A DNA stretch of 64,000 bases, taken from positions 11,351,001 to 11,415,000 of the forward strand of contig BSBM01000461.1 of assembly GCA_027924585.1 (NCBI GenBank), written 5' to 3'. The position numbers were made by a program, and so were the translations under genes. Shown here piece by piece: positions 10,318 through 22,546 of this stretch (positions are counted from its first letter, which is position 1; every line of letters begins with the position of its first letter). Source of the DNA: Larix kaempferi (taxonomy: Eukaryota; Streptophyta; Pinopsida; Pinales; Pinaceae). Below the pieces are notes generated by a model. The model was not told the DNA's origin. It was given only the letters and a program-made list of their open reading frames with translations, and made no database searches.

Positions 10318-12534
10318 AATACCCCCTAATGTGTGAGGTCAGAGGGAAGCAATGGCCGAAATACATTATAATTCCAAGTCAAAGGAGGAGTGAGAAACCA
10401 CAGAACCAAGTCACAAAAGTACCTGAAATAACGATCAAGGTCAGCGAGCAATTACAATCTTGACATCATATAGATGTGTAGCATGATACAACATGATCTC
10501 CGATACATAACTAGGATATGTATATATAGCATGGCCACTGAAATACAAGAGTGGATCTATGTCAGAATGAGAGATCATAGCCATAACAACAAACTGGATC
10601 TATGTCTCATGGAGAGGCAAAATGAGTGAGGCTCAGTCTTGCGCAGCTTGGGTGATAACATAAACAAGGTGATGCTATCAAAATCCCAAGGTATTCATCC
10701 AAAACAACCCAAGGTACAAACCCTATCCATGCGAATAAATGAGTTGAAGTCGAACATGGGGGGTATCGTTTGATTACCGATCATTAATGTATACCGTTAA
10801 CAAATGCGAGGGATTCCATCGATAATGATAATGGGGCCCAAGGTACCTAGTATGATCCAACAAGTGTGCATAAGAGGACTTGAAAGTCGAACACTTGAGG
10901 AACCTGTCAAATAAGAGACATTGATGTATTCCCATTTATTCAATAGTGAGGGAAATTGCCATTGATGACTGCAATCCCCAAGGTACTAACCAAAACTCTA
11001 AACTTCATTCCCAGAGCATAATGAACTGAAGTCGATGGGAAGAAGTCCACTAGAAGGGAGGCCTTAATGCATCCTCCATCATCCAACACGAAGAACACTC
11101 ATAGGTATGAGCTGATGCGGAGTAGGACGAGTAACAAGATGAAACAGACTAACACTAGGATGGTCGACACATGAAGTCAAGGTAAACTGCAGAATGGCCG
11201 ACACAGGCTGTATCCTTGAACACTGAGCACGACACAAAGTGACTTAGGCAGTTTTCAACATGAAGGGGAAAATGATATAAGTCTACGTTTTAGGAGACAT
11301 AACAGACCCTCCATATGGTTGGAAGAATAACCAACCGGCGGAGTAAACAACGCAAAGATCAGGTTCACCCTAAGGTCAAAAACTAAAACCGAACTGAAAT
11401 GATGGACTCAAATAGGTGTTGTGTTCAAGGATAGGACTGACTTAACTGCCTTTGAAACTAAAAAGATGTGATATACCCTTCTTATCCCTTATTCTTTTTA
11501 GATAAAAGAATACCTTTCTTGTTATTTTAATGAGTCCAAGAAAGAATGAAAACTCAATAGATCCAACCATGTAAAGAGTTTAATGAGCCCATGGGAGGAA
11601 GACTCAAGACCTTATTCATTGTTTATAGAGTTTGAAGAAGAGATAGAAGAATACTCTATAATATTGATCTCTGGATTTTAATATCGAGCCGAGATCTGTT
11701 CTTGCTCGCTGGTTTTTTCGATTTTAAGGAGTTTGAAAAACTTAAACAATAAATCCATACACCTACTCATGGATTTTAATATCGAGCCCGAGTAGGTTAA
11801 TGCTCGTTGGTGTTTTCCTGTTTATAGAGTCTGAAAAACTTAAACAATCCTTTATTTACCCTCTCATGGATTTCACGTCGAGCTCGAGTAGGTTAATGCT
11901 CGCTTGGTGTTTTCATGTTTAGGGAGCCTGAAAACCCTAAAGAGAGGCTCCAAAGGTCCTTTTTCATAAAGTTAGTCTCCTCCCATGAAAAAGTGTAAAA
12001 CAATGGAAGAAGAACTCTTCTAGACACGGATGACTAGAGTATTCATTTTTCATAAGCAATCTACAAAAGTCCGGAAAAGGGTTAAACTTATACTTAAGCA
12101 GATGGGCCTTCAATTCCTTTAACGAGATTGAAGAGGACAAGTCTGATCGGCAAGCTTGTAATATTTTAAAGAGTCTAACAAGAGCTTAGAGAGAAATCCA
12201 TAAAAATATTTTTCGTAGAATTTTAATGAGCTCGAAAAAGTAAACTTGTGACCTCCTTACTATTTTTACCGAGCTCAAAGGAGATACAGAAAAATGCTCA
12301 TAACTTACTTACTGTTTTTAATGAGCTCTAAGTGAAGATGGAAGAAATGCTCGTAGCCTCCTTACTATTTTTAACAAGCTCGAAGTGAAGGTAAAAGAAT
12401 GCTTGTAGCCTCCTTATTGTTTTTAATGAGATCGAAGTGAAGAAAGAATGCTCGTAGCCTCCTTACTGTTTTTAACAAGCTCGAAGTGAAGAAAGAATGC
12501 TTGAAGGTGGGTCAATGTCCAAATGAATGGTAGA
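10318..12534. repeat. Non-coding 3' internal region of the outer element with three repeat families
   Basis: No open frame of note on either strand. Around 10680-11050 a degenerate roughly 150-bp unit recurs with CCCAAGGTA and GAAGTCGA-type strings. 11672-11960 has three units of about 97 bp starting TGGATTTTAATATCGAG (11672, 11770, 11867). 12251-12508 has five units of about 50 bp with CCTCCTTACT and GAGCTCGAAGTGAAG-like strings. This is where reverse transcriptase and integrase would be expected if the element were autonomous; there is no trace of them. Confidence 0.75.
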
Positions 12535-13323
12535 CTACATTATAGAGTCTAGGAAAACTTCATCAGAAGGAAGTATATCGTCCCAGATAGAACACATATC
12601 TAAACATTCAGATGAAGTCATCACTTGGTCAATTTCTGGGACCCAGTCCTGAGAAGGTAAGCTTGAATTCAGAGGCTTCTTCTTAGTAGCAATTGGACTC
12701 CAAGAAAAATATGCCACAATATTTGATTGTGACATGGCAGTGCCTACTGGCGAGCGATACACTTGGTCTATAGTTGGGTAATAAACGGGATCAACAAATG
12801 TAAGCTTATCGATAGTGACAATGCTTTCATTATGAGGAAAATGCATCACATGAAAGAGCGTAGACACCACAGTTTGCATAGCATATACGTAATCATGCCC
12901 TAGGATCATATCAAAATCCATAGGGTCCTTTAAAACCATAAAATCAAGTAAGACTGTTTTTCCACCTAGAGTAATGGGTACTTGAGGGAGGAACCCCAAC
13001 GGTTCACTAGGTCTTTTATCGAAATTCAACGGCCAATTAACATCTGGAACAAGGTTAGGAAAACCTAAATCTCTCCAAGCATAAGGGGATAAGATACTAA
13101 TAGATGCTCCTTCATCTACAATACATCGATGAACCGTATGGTTGTCGATATCAACCTTTATCTGGAAAAGTGTAGCAAAAGGAAGCCGAGGCCCAGTTAG
13201 ACTATTCCAATCAAAGGAAATGATCCCAGAGCTTGGTAGGGGTTCACTCAACACAGATGAAGTGCCCCCCAGTTCAGAAACATCCGAACTAGTAATGCAG
13301 AAGACTTCAGGGATAGGTGCATC
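12535..13323 (-). pseudogene. Outer element polyprotein, C-terminal part with aspartic protease
   Basis: Minus-strand frame with a retropepsin-like domain. The catalytic motif is CIVDEGASISILS (D near 13116), followed by SPYAWRDLG, and later the flap/hydrophobic block DFMVLKDPMDFDMILGHDYV. The usual motif is D-T/S-G-A; here it is DEGA. The frame ends with stop 12535-12537. Upstream it runs straight into the nested element at 13323. The first codon after the junction (GAT, within the target duplication) is in the same frame as the other half at 26870. The start codon reported by a naive scan lies in the LTR of the inserted element and is not real. Confidence 0.85.
13319..13323. repeat. Target-site duplication of the inner element (left)
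   Basis: GCATC, repeated at 26870-26874 after the right LTR. Confidence 0.95.
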
Positions 13324-16300
13324 TGTCACATACCCCAATTTTATTAAAATAATGTAATTATTTTTAATATTCCTGAGAACATTATGTTAAATTTAATGCT
13401 AAGTAGGAATGGATGACTCAGCAGAGTCTCCAGAAATGGAATGTAAAATCTGAATAATTATTATTAATAAATAAATTATGGAGACAACAGCATGGGAGAG
13501 CTGTTAAAAGAGGTTACTGGTCTAACTGGTGGATGGAATTAGGTGGAAGGACAAAAGACAAGTGGCAGCATCCTCAAACACTTCCTGAGTTGCAGGTGGC
13601 AACTTCCCTATATTTTGGGGTCATGATTCCCCAAGAAAGTGGAATCTGAGCAGGTGGCTCATTAATGACAGTTAGCCCAACTAAGACCTAGGCAATCTTT
13701 TAAATACTACTCAATGAACTGAGCTGGGGGTTCAGCATTTGTTCTAGAGGGAGAATACATTCAGGTGAATGCTATTCAGGAGTCCCATTGAGAAAGTGGG
13801 AAAACAGTAAGGAAGTGTTTTTGAGCAGGAAGTTGCAGTAACTTGGTTCCAGTATAGCTGTTTTGGCTGAGGGAATTATTGGCCGTACTTAGATTCCAGC
13901 CAGTTAGACCAGAGCAAGCTCGGGGGTCCTGAGAAGTGCTGTCTGGGCACTCTCCAAGAATTGGTAGGGAGGAACAGTCTCCCATTGCTGTTATTGTCTA
14001 CCATCTACAGGTTCTGCCACTCTTCCTGTTGTTGGTTTATTTAATTTTCCTCTGAGATAGACTAGTACAACTACTGTTTGATGGTATTCAACTTCAGTAA
14101 ATCATTTTCTGTATATCCCTTTGGTATAAATTGCAGAATGCAGATGTTGTAGAAACTTCCTATTTTTATTTATATAAAGTATTTATCTTATACAGAATCT
14201 AATTGTTACAGCTACAGTTAACAAATACCATGTTTATGCACCTGCTAGAATTTCTGTTAATAGTTTAATTACAGACAGATTTATTAGACGATAGATAAAT
14301 CAGAATTAGAGCTATTAAACAATCATAAGAACAAATCTAGACAAACCTTAGTGTTTACCTTGAGAAATTTCCTACTAGAATAAACTATCTGTATATATAA
14401 ATGTATTGTATATTTTAGTAAACTTTAAGTTACAGGTTTGTCTTATATCGATTTAACAGATGAACAAAGCTCATCTCATTATATATTATTTATTTATACT
14501 CAGAACATGTTGGCAGTTATCGACTAACTAAAGAAGTGACTGTAACAATATATTATTGTTACAAGCCTTCACATAATCTTAAAATCTTCTACACAGTAGG
14601 CAAGTACAAGCATATAGAAACTGTAGATTATTATTTTCCTTCTTTCTAGTATCAGAACACAGTAGCCATGTCAATATAATAGAAATAACAGAGTTGTTTT
14701 TAAACAATACAAACATATTAATACAACAGAGAAACTGTCGACTAACACAGTCATCAATGGTTGTTACCACCATCTTAAATTATACACAGTAATTTTACTT
14801 ACTCAGAATAAATGTCTCCCTTAAAATATTTCCAAAACCATACACGGCCGTAGCCTTCCATTATTCCTTTCGACAGACTGAAAAACAAATGAAAGGAATG
14901 CCTTATATGGCAGCCATAACTTACAGTATCTTTATACTTAGTTCTAAGTATATTTTATTCTACATACAGTTTCATTTAACAACAATACAAGAAACAAAAT
15001 AAATAATATTTTAATTCAATCCCAGTCGCCATCGAGTAACAATACCATACTGATGCTTTGAACATAAAACAAACACCCCAAATTCGCCAGAATAACCCCA
15101 AGTTTTCAATTATTACAGTCACAGTCGAGGAACAGTCATCACCTCTCATTTAACTTTTCAAATTGAAGAAAACACATAGAGACAGGTTAGGGTTTCATTT
15201 ATAAACCAAATTATCCTCCATTACAGGTACCGAAGTACCCTTTTTATCTTCATTTTCAAATACATTCTATTTTTTTTAACAAAACATGAAAACGAAACAC
15301 GGTCATAACAGACCCAATAATATATATTAAAAATATAAATCTTATACAGCGAGGTTTAAATCCTATGCTTAGCCATTATAGAAAACCATAGCCGAAACCC
15401 TGGCCTCATATGGGCGTGGCCGTGAATGGCTCTCCATACACTTAACAGGGTTTCAAAACCCCTTTCATTTCAAACCAAAACAACTCCATACATATGACTG
15501 CAACTATGAATTGCAAGTTGTCAAACGACTTCACTATACAGGAGTTTTTCTCCTTGACACAACCCTAGCCACAAAACCAGCAAAGGAAGAGACAGCCGTG
15601 GATAACCAGGCTTACCCGGAGGAGCCTGCGTGAATGATAAAGCCATGTACACCTTCAAGAGCCGCGTGACCTGCACATTGACGAATGCCGAGGATTTTAG
15701 TCACCATATTAAGTGCAGAGAATGGAAACAAAAACGTAAATCTAATGAATGATTATAAAACTTAAAAACTGTAAAAATATGGTGCATCTTACCGAGACAT
15801 GGAGGAAAGTAACAGTGGACAACCGGTAGCCACAGGCTGAATAAATATAGAAACCCCATCATCTTCGTCAGATAGGTAAATAAACAAAACCTACATAACA
15901 TTCCTTGCCAGCTGAGACAAGGTAATAGTTCCCGACGAAACCCTCACGCTGGCATGGGACCAGACTTGAAGCACACCCAAAACCTAAATGCATCACCTCT
16001 CACATAACTTAAATACAGTAGCAAAACCCTGTCTCCTATCCACACCAGCGAATTGAAGGACTGTAAGTAGCTGGTTTTAAACAATGACGGAGCAACGAGA
16101 CCACAAAATAAGGAAACCGTAGCCAAATCTATCAACAGAGCCGAGGAGGTATTCTACTTCAGAATGAAACCCACGAGACCAGACCCCAACACGTTGCACT
16201 CAGTTACAGTGCTCTCATTACAAAAACTCAGACAGGGAGGGTTTCATTCTCAGGACCCGAGCCCGAAGGCAAATACAACAACCTGGTAGGGTTTCGATCA

Positions 16301-17646
16301 ACATTTTATATATTGCCAACCGCATGGAGGAGAATCAACCACGTAGCCCCAAATATATCAACGTAGTATGGGTCGAGACTATATAGTTCAAACTGCAACC
16401 CAAATCATTGCACATCGAATCCAAAATCATTACATAAGTAAGTCAAATGTAAAAGACAACATATGATATACAATCATTTAGCATATAGTGTATGCTTGCA
16501 ATCGAACCTTCATGGAATACCAAGGTACGTGCTATGTATAATCCCTACAACAATATAAAGGAGGTATGGTCAACTTCAACCATAGAGTTTTCGTGACCAA
16601 GTATGATAAATATAACCTATACACTATAGGTATTATAAAGCTTGCCATCGTATGGGGACAACATGATGTGGCAAAAACATTAGGTTACATGATATTTATA
16701 AATTAAAATCAATCCTAGATTTATGCCATGAGCATAATACATTCCATGATTATGTAAGCAGTAATGTAGTCAACCTCAAATGAAAATACCGTGTTACTTA
16801 ACACCTGGAAATGTTACCATATCTATTTGACAATTATACACAATTGCTATCATACACACTCATCGTGTTTGCTACCAATACTATTGTAACAGTAAACAAT
16901 TTTTGAATAATAAATCTCTATTATTAAGATGATTGAAATAGAGTTTCATCTACAGGTTCACATCGTGAAGGTAGTTAAAATCCATGCACAGTCATGTAAC
17001 AGATTATAAACTTTAAAGTTGACATTGAACATTGCAGTATAGTCGAATATAAGGGAATAATGCTAGAGGCGTCACCCTTTCACTTACGATTATTATTACG
17101 TGAACAAAACCGTAAATCATAGGTATTAAAACGACAACAAGTCACTTGGTGCTATGTCGCCTTACGTAGATGATAATTTATGATACAAACTATTGTTCCA
17201 TTGATAAGTTACAGCAGTAACATAGCATAATATTCATAAAACAATAATTATAACTGGACTGTGTAATCTATTGCAGAACATGGTGATACTATCTGCATAA
17301 GAAATATCATGACGATCTTTTAAGTTTTAAGTACAGGGAATATTGATACTCACCAAGTTCAACCAACGGTGATCCTTACTTCACTGGCGTACCTGAGAAA
17401 CAAAAGACGACATATGCATTAGCTCGTAAGCTAACTAAGCCAGTCAACTACAACTAGCTCTTCCCTTGCGGCTCAAAACAAAACAGTCATAAATTACAAT
17501 CACCAAAATCAAAGTTTTTAATAAGACAGAGTCTTTCAACAGATTATGTATGTTATTTAATTTAAAACAAATCAGAAAACTACCTAGTTAACATTTATTG
17601 TTGTGAATAAAATTTTTAAATTTTTCAGAAATTTCGGGTTCTGACA
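13324..17646 (+). repeat. 5' LTR of the inner element (4323 bp)
   Basis: Begins TGTCACATACCCC, ends GGGTTCTGACA. It differs from the 3' LTR at left coordinates 13883, 13957, 14052, 14758, 14761, 15047, 15671, 15837, 16014, 17111, 17435 and 17452 (7 transitions, 5 transversions). It has only short open frames, shared by both copies and without recognisable motifs, so I treat it as non-coding. Confidence 0.97.
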
Positions 17647-17648
17647 TG

Positions 17649-17665
17649 TGGTATCAGAGCTCAGT
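17649..17665 (+). other. Primer-binding site (initiator tRNA-Met type)
   Basis: TGGTATCAGAGC, starting two bases after the 5' LTR end, is the classical sequence complementary to the 3' end of initiator methionine tRNA, used by most plant gypsy and copia elements to prime minus-strand synthesis. Confidence 0.92.
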
Positions 17666-17815
17666 TTCAGACACTAGGCCTGGATGTGACTCCACTAAAC
17701 TTTCGCAAACAGCGATCATAAAAGAAGATTTTGTTTTATTTATAAAATACTAACATATATTTCGGTTTCATCTACAGAACAGAAAAATTCTCTTTTCTGA
17801 ATTTTACAGACAGAT

Positions 17816-20800
17816 ATGGAAAAACTGGGAGAATATACTGAGGAGGAATCTCCCAAAGCTATGACAAGACAGATGTCAAAAGAACTGGAGACAGAAGAAG
17901 AAATTGCTCACACCACTGAACTGATGCAGACTAGAAGAGGATTAAAGACAGAAATGGAAACAGTTAAGAAGGATAATGAAAGAATTCTAAAGACTCAGGA
18001 ACAGCTAAATCAGCTATTGATGGAAAAATTTCAGACTGATGGAAGGAGCAAACCCGCTGACTCAGAAGAAGTTAGTCATTCAAGAGGGTCAAAAAGGACA
18101 AAACCAACTAAATCTGACAGCAGTTCCTCATCTGAAGAAAGAAAGGGACAACCCAGTTATCACACTAGCAGTGACAGCAGTGAAGCTGAGATGCACAACC
18201 GAAGGAAAAAGTACAGGCCTTATGAGGAGATTTCCGGGGAGTTTAAAAAGATAAAGCCCCCAACTTTCAATGGAGAAGCTGAAACTGGAGAAGAGGAAGA
18301 ATCCTGGTTATCCGGGATGAGAAAATATTTTCAGATCTATAACTACTCAAATCAGCTAAAGGCAAGAATGGCCATCTACAACCTCTCGGGAAAGGCGGAT
18401 ATATGGTGGCAAGACCTGAAAAGGGTCAAAGGGATCAAAGAAAGAGAAGTTAATTGGAGTACCTTTAAAAGGTATTTCAAGAAGAAATTCCTGTCCGAGC
18501 AGTATTATGAAGAAAGGGCTAAGGAATTTTATGAACTAAAACTCGGATCTATGACGATGAAGGACTTAAACAGTAAATTTTTAAGTCTGTTGCGTTATGT
18601 ACCGTATTTTGTCGAAGAGAAACCAAAAATACAGCGGTTTCTTAGTTGCCTGCCCTATCATATCAAGGACAGAATTGAATATGACAACCCCAAAACACTG
18701 GAAGAAGCTATGCGCAAGGAAAATTTCTGTTACGAACAGAATAAAAAGAAAGAGGGGATAGCCAGCTGGAAAGCCAAAAAGAACAGCAATCTGATCGAGT
18801 ACAAGAAAAAGGAATTTGTTCCCCATAAAAGTTTCAAGAATGGCAAAAACGGGAACCACTTTAACAGTAAAAGTTTCCAAGGAAACAAAAATGGAGCTGT
18901 CAGCCATTCAAACAATTACAAAAACAGCAAAGAGACTCCTAATAACCATGGAAACTACACCAAAAATTTTGAGCGAAAAGAACCTGTCAAGTGCTGGGAG
19001 TGTAATGGGCCACATTATGCTTCAGTCTGCCCAAACAGAAAGAAACAAGTCAGCAATATTCATACTGTTCAAGACGAAATGACGGTGGGAGATTTTGCCG
19101 GAACTATGCCCAGAATAAATGCAGCGTTGGAAAATCGTCAGGCTGACTATCAAACTTCCATGGTGGAAGTAGGAGGTATGATTAACAAAACCCCAGTTAC
19201 TATATTAATAGATCCAGGTGCTAGTCTTAGTTATATTTCACCTCAACTGGTAGAAAAATGTAATTTGACTGTTGAAAGGTTTGATAATTCTTGGTCTGTA
19301 CAATTAGCTACTGGGGCTAAGAAGAAAGTAAACTGCTATGTAAAAGAATGCATCTTAAACATGACTGATTTTAGAACTACAGTTAAACTGAACATTTTAC
19401 CACTTGGCTCTTATGACATACTTATCGGAATGGACTGGTTGGAACAACATAGGGTCGTTTTAAACTGTTTTGACAAAACTTTTAGATGTATAAACAGTAG
19501 TGGACAGCCAGTAACTGTTAGAGGTATCCCTAGGAAAACAGTAGTTAGGCAGATTTCTGCTTTACAACTTAAAAGAGCAGTCAGGAAAGGGTGCAAGACC
19601 TATGCTGTAACTATTACAGACGAGACCGATAAATCTGAGAACAACCAGAAAACAGTAGAGAACATTCCTGTCGTCAATGAATTTATTGACGTTTTTCCTG
19701 AGGAAATTCCAGAATTGCCTCCCAAGAGAGAGCTTGACTTTACCATTGAGCTGGTACCAGGTGCTGTTCCTAATTCAAAAGCCCCGTATCGTATGAATAT
19801 TTTGGAGCTTAACGAGTTGAAAACTCAGTTGAAGGAGTTAATAGATAAGAACTATATCCGACCCAGCGTATCCCCTTGGGGAGCACCAGTAATTTTCGTT
19901 AAAAAGAAGGACGGAACTATGCGACTTTGCATAGATTATCGTCAACTAAACAAGATGACGATCAAAAACAGGTATCCGTTACCTCGTATTGATGATCTGT
20001 TTGATCAACTACGTGGCGCTACGGTATTCTCTAAGATCGATCTGAGATCGGGTTATCATCAGGTAAGAATTAAAGAAGAAGACATTTTCAAAACAGCCTT
20101 TAGAACAAGATACGGACATTACGAATTTGTCGTAATGCCCTTTGGACTTACGAATGCCCCAGCTGTTTTCATGTGCTTAATGAACAACATAATGCACAAG
20201 TACTTAGATAAATTTGTTGTTGTATTTATCGACGACATTTTAGTCTATTCTAAGAGCGAGGAGGAGCATAAGGAACACTTACGTATCGTTTTACAAGAAC
20301 TGAGAGAACAACAACTTTTTGCGAAATTTAGTAAATGTGACTTCTTCAAAGATGAAATCCAGTACTTAGGACATGTAGTCACTAAGGAAGGGATTTCAGT
20401 AGATCCCGAAAAGATTCGGGCGATTGAAGAATGGCCAGTACCTAAAGATGTGACGGACGTTAGATCTTTCATGGGAATTACCGGTTACTACCGGAGGTTT
20501 ATTGAAGGCTTTTCAAAAATAGCCAATCCAATCACTTCTTTGCAGAAGAAAGGTAAGAAGTTTGATTGGAATGCGAAATGTGAAGAAAGTTTCAAGAAAC
20601 TTAAGACCTTATTGACAACTGCACCTATTCTTAGAATAGCGGACCCAAATAAAGACTTCATAGTTTGCACCGACGCTTGTAATGATGGTTTAGGCGGAGT
20701 GCTGACTCAAGAAGGACATGTCATTGCCTACGAATCTAGGAAGCTGAAAATCCATGAAAATAATTATGCCACTTATGACCTAGAATTAGCTGCTGTAACT

Positions 20801-22384
20801 CATGCTTTAAAGATGTGGCGACATCACCTTATAGGCAGAAAATTTACCTTACTAACAGATAATAAAGGTCTGAAATACCTTTTAGACCAGCCAAATTTAA
20901 ATGCAAGACAAGCCAGGTGGCTGGCATTCCTAAGTGAGTACGATTTTGAAATCCAACACATAAAAGGGAAGGAAAATAAGGTGGCTGATGCCTTGAGGAG
21001 GAATGCAAAACTAAATTTTATATCAGCTAGCAGCACTTATACCTCTGATTTAAATGAACAGCTGGCTGAAGGGATAAAATTAGATGAAAATTATCAACAC
21101 TTACAAATTACAGCCAAAGAACAGCCCACAGAAAGTTTGATAAAAGGGTATAGTTTAAACGAAAACGGATTTTTGTTGTTTAAGGACAGGCTGTATATCC
21201 CTAATGCACCTACAGTTAAGCTGTTAATTTTAGACGAAATACATAAAACCCCTTACTCCGGGCATCCTGGCTATCAAAAGACTATCACTATGCTGAGAAA
21301 AGAATATTTTTGGCCTAACATGAAATCTGAAACTGCTGAATATTTAGCTAAGTGTTTGTACTGCCAACAAGTAAAAACAGAACATCAACATCCAGCTGGA
21401 TTGCTACAACCTTTACCTATTCCTAGCTGGAAATGGGAAATAATCAGCCTGGATTTCATTACGGGTTTACCCAAAAACCAACATCAGAATGATTCAATTA
21501 TGGTAGTGGTAGACAAATTAAGTAAATCAGCACATTTTATTCCTGTTAAAACCACATACAAGGCTGCAAACATATCAGATATCTTTCTAAAACAGATTTT
21601 TCGGTTACACGGTATTCCAAAAGTCATTATATCAGATAGGGATCCTAAATTCACAGGAAATTTTTGGAGATCCTTGTTCAAAGGATTAAACACCACTTTG
21701 AATTTCAGCACCTCTTTCCATCCTCAGACGGACGGACAAACAGAACGAGTTAATCAAATATTAGAAGATCTGTTAAGGATGTATGTTAAAGATCAACCAG
21801 GTAAGTGGGAGGATTATTTACACTTAGCTGAATTTGCATACAATAACAGCTATCAATCATCAGCTAAGTTTAGTCCTTTTGAGGTTTTGTATGGACGAAA
21901 ATGCAACACTCCTATCTCTTGGAGTAATCCAGTAGATAGATTAGTGTTAGGACCTGATTTATTGAAAGAAATGGAACAGATTGTGAAACAAGTGCAGGGA
22001 AACTTGAAGATTGCCCAGGATCGGCAAAAGAGTCAAGCAGACTTGAAAAGAACTCCTAAAGAGTTCCAGGTAGGTGAACATGTGTTCATCAAGGTAAGAC
22101 CAAAGAAAAGCTCCCTAAGATTAGGAAGTTGTGCAAAATTAGCACCACGTTACTATGGTCCATTTGAAATTTTAGCTAGAATTGGTCAAGTTGCTTATCA
22201 GTTAGCATTACCGCCAAATTTAAAAGTACACAATGTTTTTCATATCTCTGTTTTGAAAAAGTATGTTCATGATGCTACTCATGTTATTGATTGGAACATT
22301 GTACAGGTAGAACCAGAAGGGGAAGTTCTGGTAGAACCGGATCGTATCCTCGGGAGGAGGGAAATTACTCTACGGAACGGATAA
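17816..22384 (+). CDS. Ty3/gypsy Gag-Pol polyprotein (1522 aa, C-terminally truncated)
   Basis: One uninterrupted frame. A charged, serine-rich N-terminus is followed by a gag capsid domain (about 150-310; [25 protein letters not shown]) and one zinc knuckle [13 protein letters not shown] at about 393. Protease has DPGAS with the aspartate at 466. Reverse transcriptase spans about 640-830, with [12 protein letters not shown] and FIDDILVYS (DD near 806). RNase H starts near [10 protein letters not shown] (952) and ends VADAL. Integrase has an H-H-C-C finger ([12 protein letters not shown]) and a D1213, D1274, E1310 triad with exact D-35-E spacing. The C-terminus reads [13 protein letters not shown], then enters a chromodomain ([15 protein letters not shown]) and stops early through a frameshift. 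All enzymatic motifs look intact, so it may have been active recently. Confidence 0.95.
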   Translation: MEKLGEYTEEESPKAMTRQMSKELETEEEIAHTTELMQTRRGLKTEMETVKKDNERILKTQEQLNQLLMEKFQTDGRSKPADSEEVSHSRGSKRTKPTKSDSSSSSEERKGQPSYHTSSDSSEAEMHNRRKKYRPYEEISGEFKKIKPPTFNGEAETGEEEESWLSGMRKYFQIYNYSNQLKARMAIYNLSGKADIWWQDLKRVKGIKEREVNWSTFKRYFKKKFLSEQYYEERAKEFYELKLGSMTMKDLNSKFLSLLRYVPYFVEEKPKIQRFLSCLPYHIKDRIEYDNPKTLEEAMRKENFCYEQNKKKEGIASWKAKKNSNLIEYKKKEFVPHKSFKNGKNGNHFNSKSFQGNKNGAVSHSNNYKNSKETPNNHGNYTKNFERKEPVKCWECNGPHYASVCPNRKKQVSNIHTVQDEMTVGDFAGTMPRINAALENRQADYQTSMVEVGGMINKTPVTILIDPGASLSYISPQLVEKCNLTVERFDNSWSVQLATGAKKKVNCYVKECILNMTDFRTTVKLNILPLGSYDILIGMDWLEQHRVVLNCFDKTFRCINSSGQPVTVRGIPRKTVVRQISALQLKRAVRKGCKTYAVTITDETDKSENNQKTVENIPVVNEFIDVFPEEIPELPPKRELDFTIELVPGAVPNSKAPYRMNILELNELKTQLKELIDKNYIRPSVSPWGAPVIFVKKKDGTMRLCIDYRQLNKMTIKNRYPLPRIDDLFDQLRGATVFSKIDLRSGYHQVRIKEEDIFKTAFRTRYGHYEFVVMPFGLTNAPAVFMCLMNNIMHKYLDKFVVVFIDDILVYSKSEEEHKEHLRIVLQELREQQLFAKFSKCDFFKDEIQYLGHVVTKEGISVDPEKIRAIEEWPVPKDVTDVRSFMGITGYYRRFIEGFSKIANPITSLQKKGKKFDWNAKCEESFKKLKTLLTTAPILRIADPNKDFIVCTDACNDGLGGVLTQEGHVIAYESRKLKIHENNYATYDLELAAVTHALKMWRHHLIGRKFTLLTDNKGLKYLLDQPNLNARQARWLAFLSEYDFEIQHIKGKENKVADALRRNAKLNFISASSTYTSDLNEQLAEGIKLDENYQHLQITAKEQPTESLIKGYSLNENGFLLFKDRLYIPNAPTVKLLILDEIHKTPYSGHPGYQKTITMLRKEYFWPNMKSETAEYLAKCLYCQQVKTEHQHPAGLLQPLPIPSWKWEIISLDFITGLPKNQHQNDSIMVVVDKLSKSAHFIPVKTTYKAANISDIFLKQIFRLHGIPKVIISDRDPKFTGNFWRSLFKGLNTTLNFSTSFHPQTDGQTERVNQILEDLLRMYVKDQPGKWEDYLHLAEFAYNNSYQSSAKFSPFEVLYGRKCNTPISWSNPVDRLVLGPDLLKEMEQIVKQVQGNLKIAQDRQKSQADLKRTPKEFQVGEHVFIKVRPKKSSLRLGSCAKLAPRYYGPFEILARIGQVAYQLALPPNLKVHNVFHISVLKKYVHDATHVIDWNIVQVEPEGEVLVEPDRILGRREITLRNG

Positions 22385-22506
22385 TTGGATAAGTGAAGGT
22401 GCAATGGAAGCACCTTAGTCCTGAAGAATCTACCTGGGAGCTGGAAAGTAAGATGCGGGAAGCATATCCCCATCTATTCCAGCAGGTAGCTGAAGAAGAA
22501 GAATAA
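22376..22506 (+). pseudogene. Detached chromodomain tail of the inner element
   Basis: After LRN the gag-pol frame reads G and TAA (22382-22384). Shifting by one base at about 22378 restores a chromodomain-like ending: VKVQWKHLSPEESTWELESK, then MREAYPHLFQQVAEEEE and a stop at 22504. In that frame a further TAA sits at 22390-22392. The simplest explanation is loss of one C around 22378 plus a CAA-to-TAA change. About 42 codons are cut off. Chromodomains of this group are thought to steer integration to marked chromatin. Confidence 0.8.
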
Positions 22507-22532
22507 GTAACATCGAGGACGATGTTACATTT

Positions 22533-22546
22533 TAAGGGGGTGTGTA
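22533..22546 (+). other. Polypurine tract of the inner element
   Basis: AAGGGGGTGTGTA lies directly before the 3' LTR (TGTCACA at 22547), in the usual place for priming plus-strand DNA. Confidence 0.8.

Noticed and set aside
13776-16135. Short minus-strand frames in the inner LTR, repeated at +9223
   Set aside because: They recur only because the LTR is duplicated; no motifs, and the number of mutations is too small to test constraint.
18039-21711. Short frames on both strands within the gag-pol region
   Set aside because: Shadows of the 1522-codon gag-pol frame.
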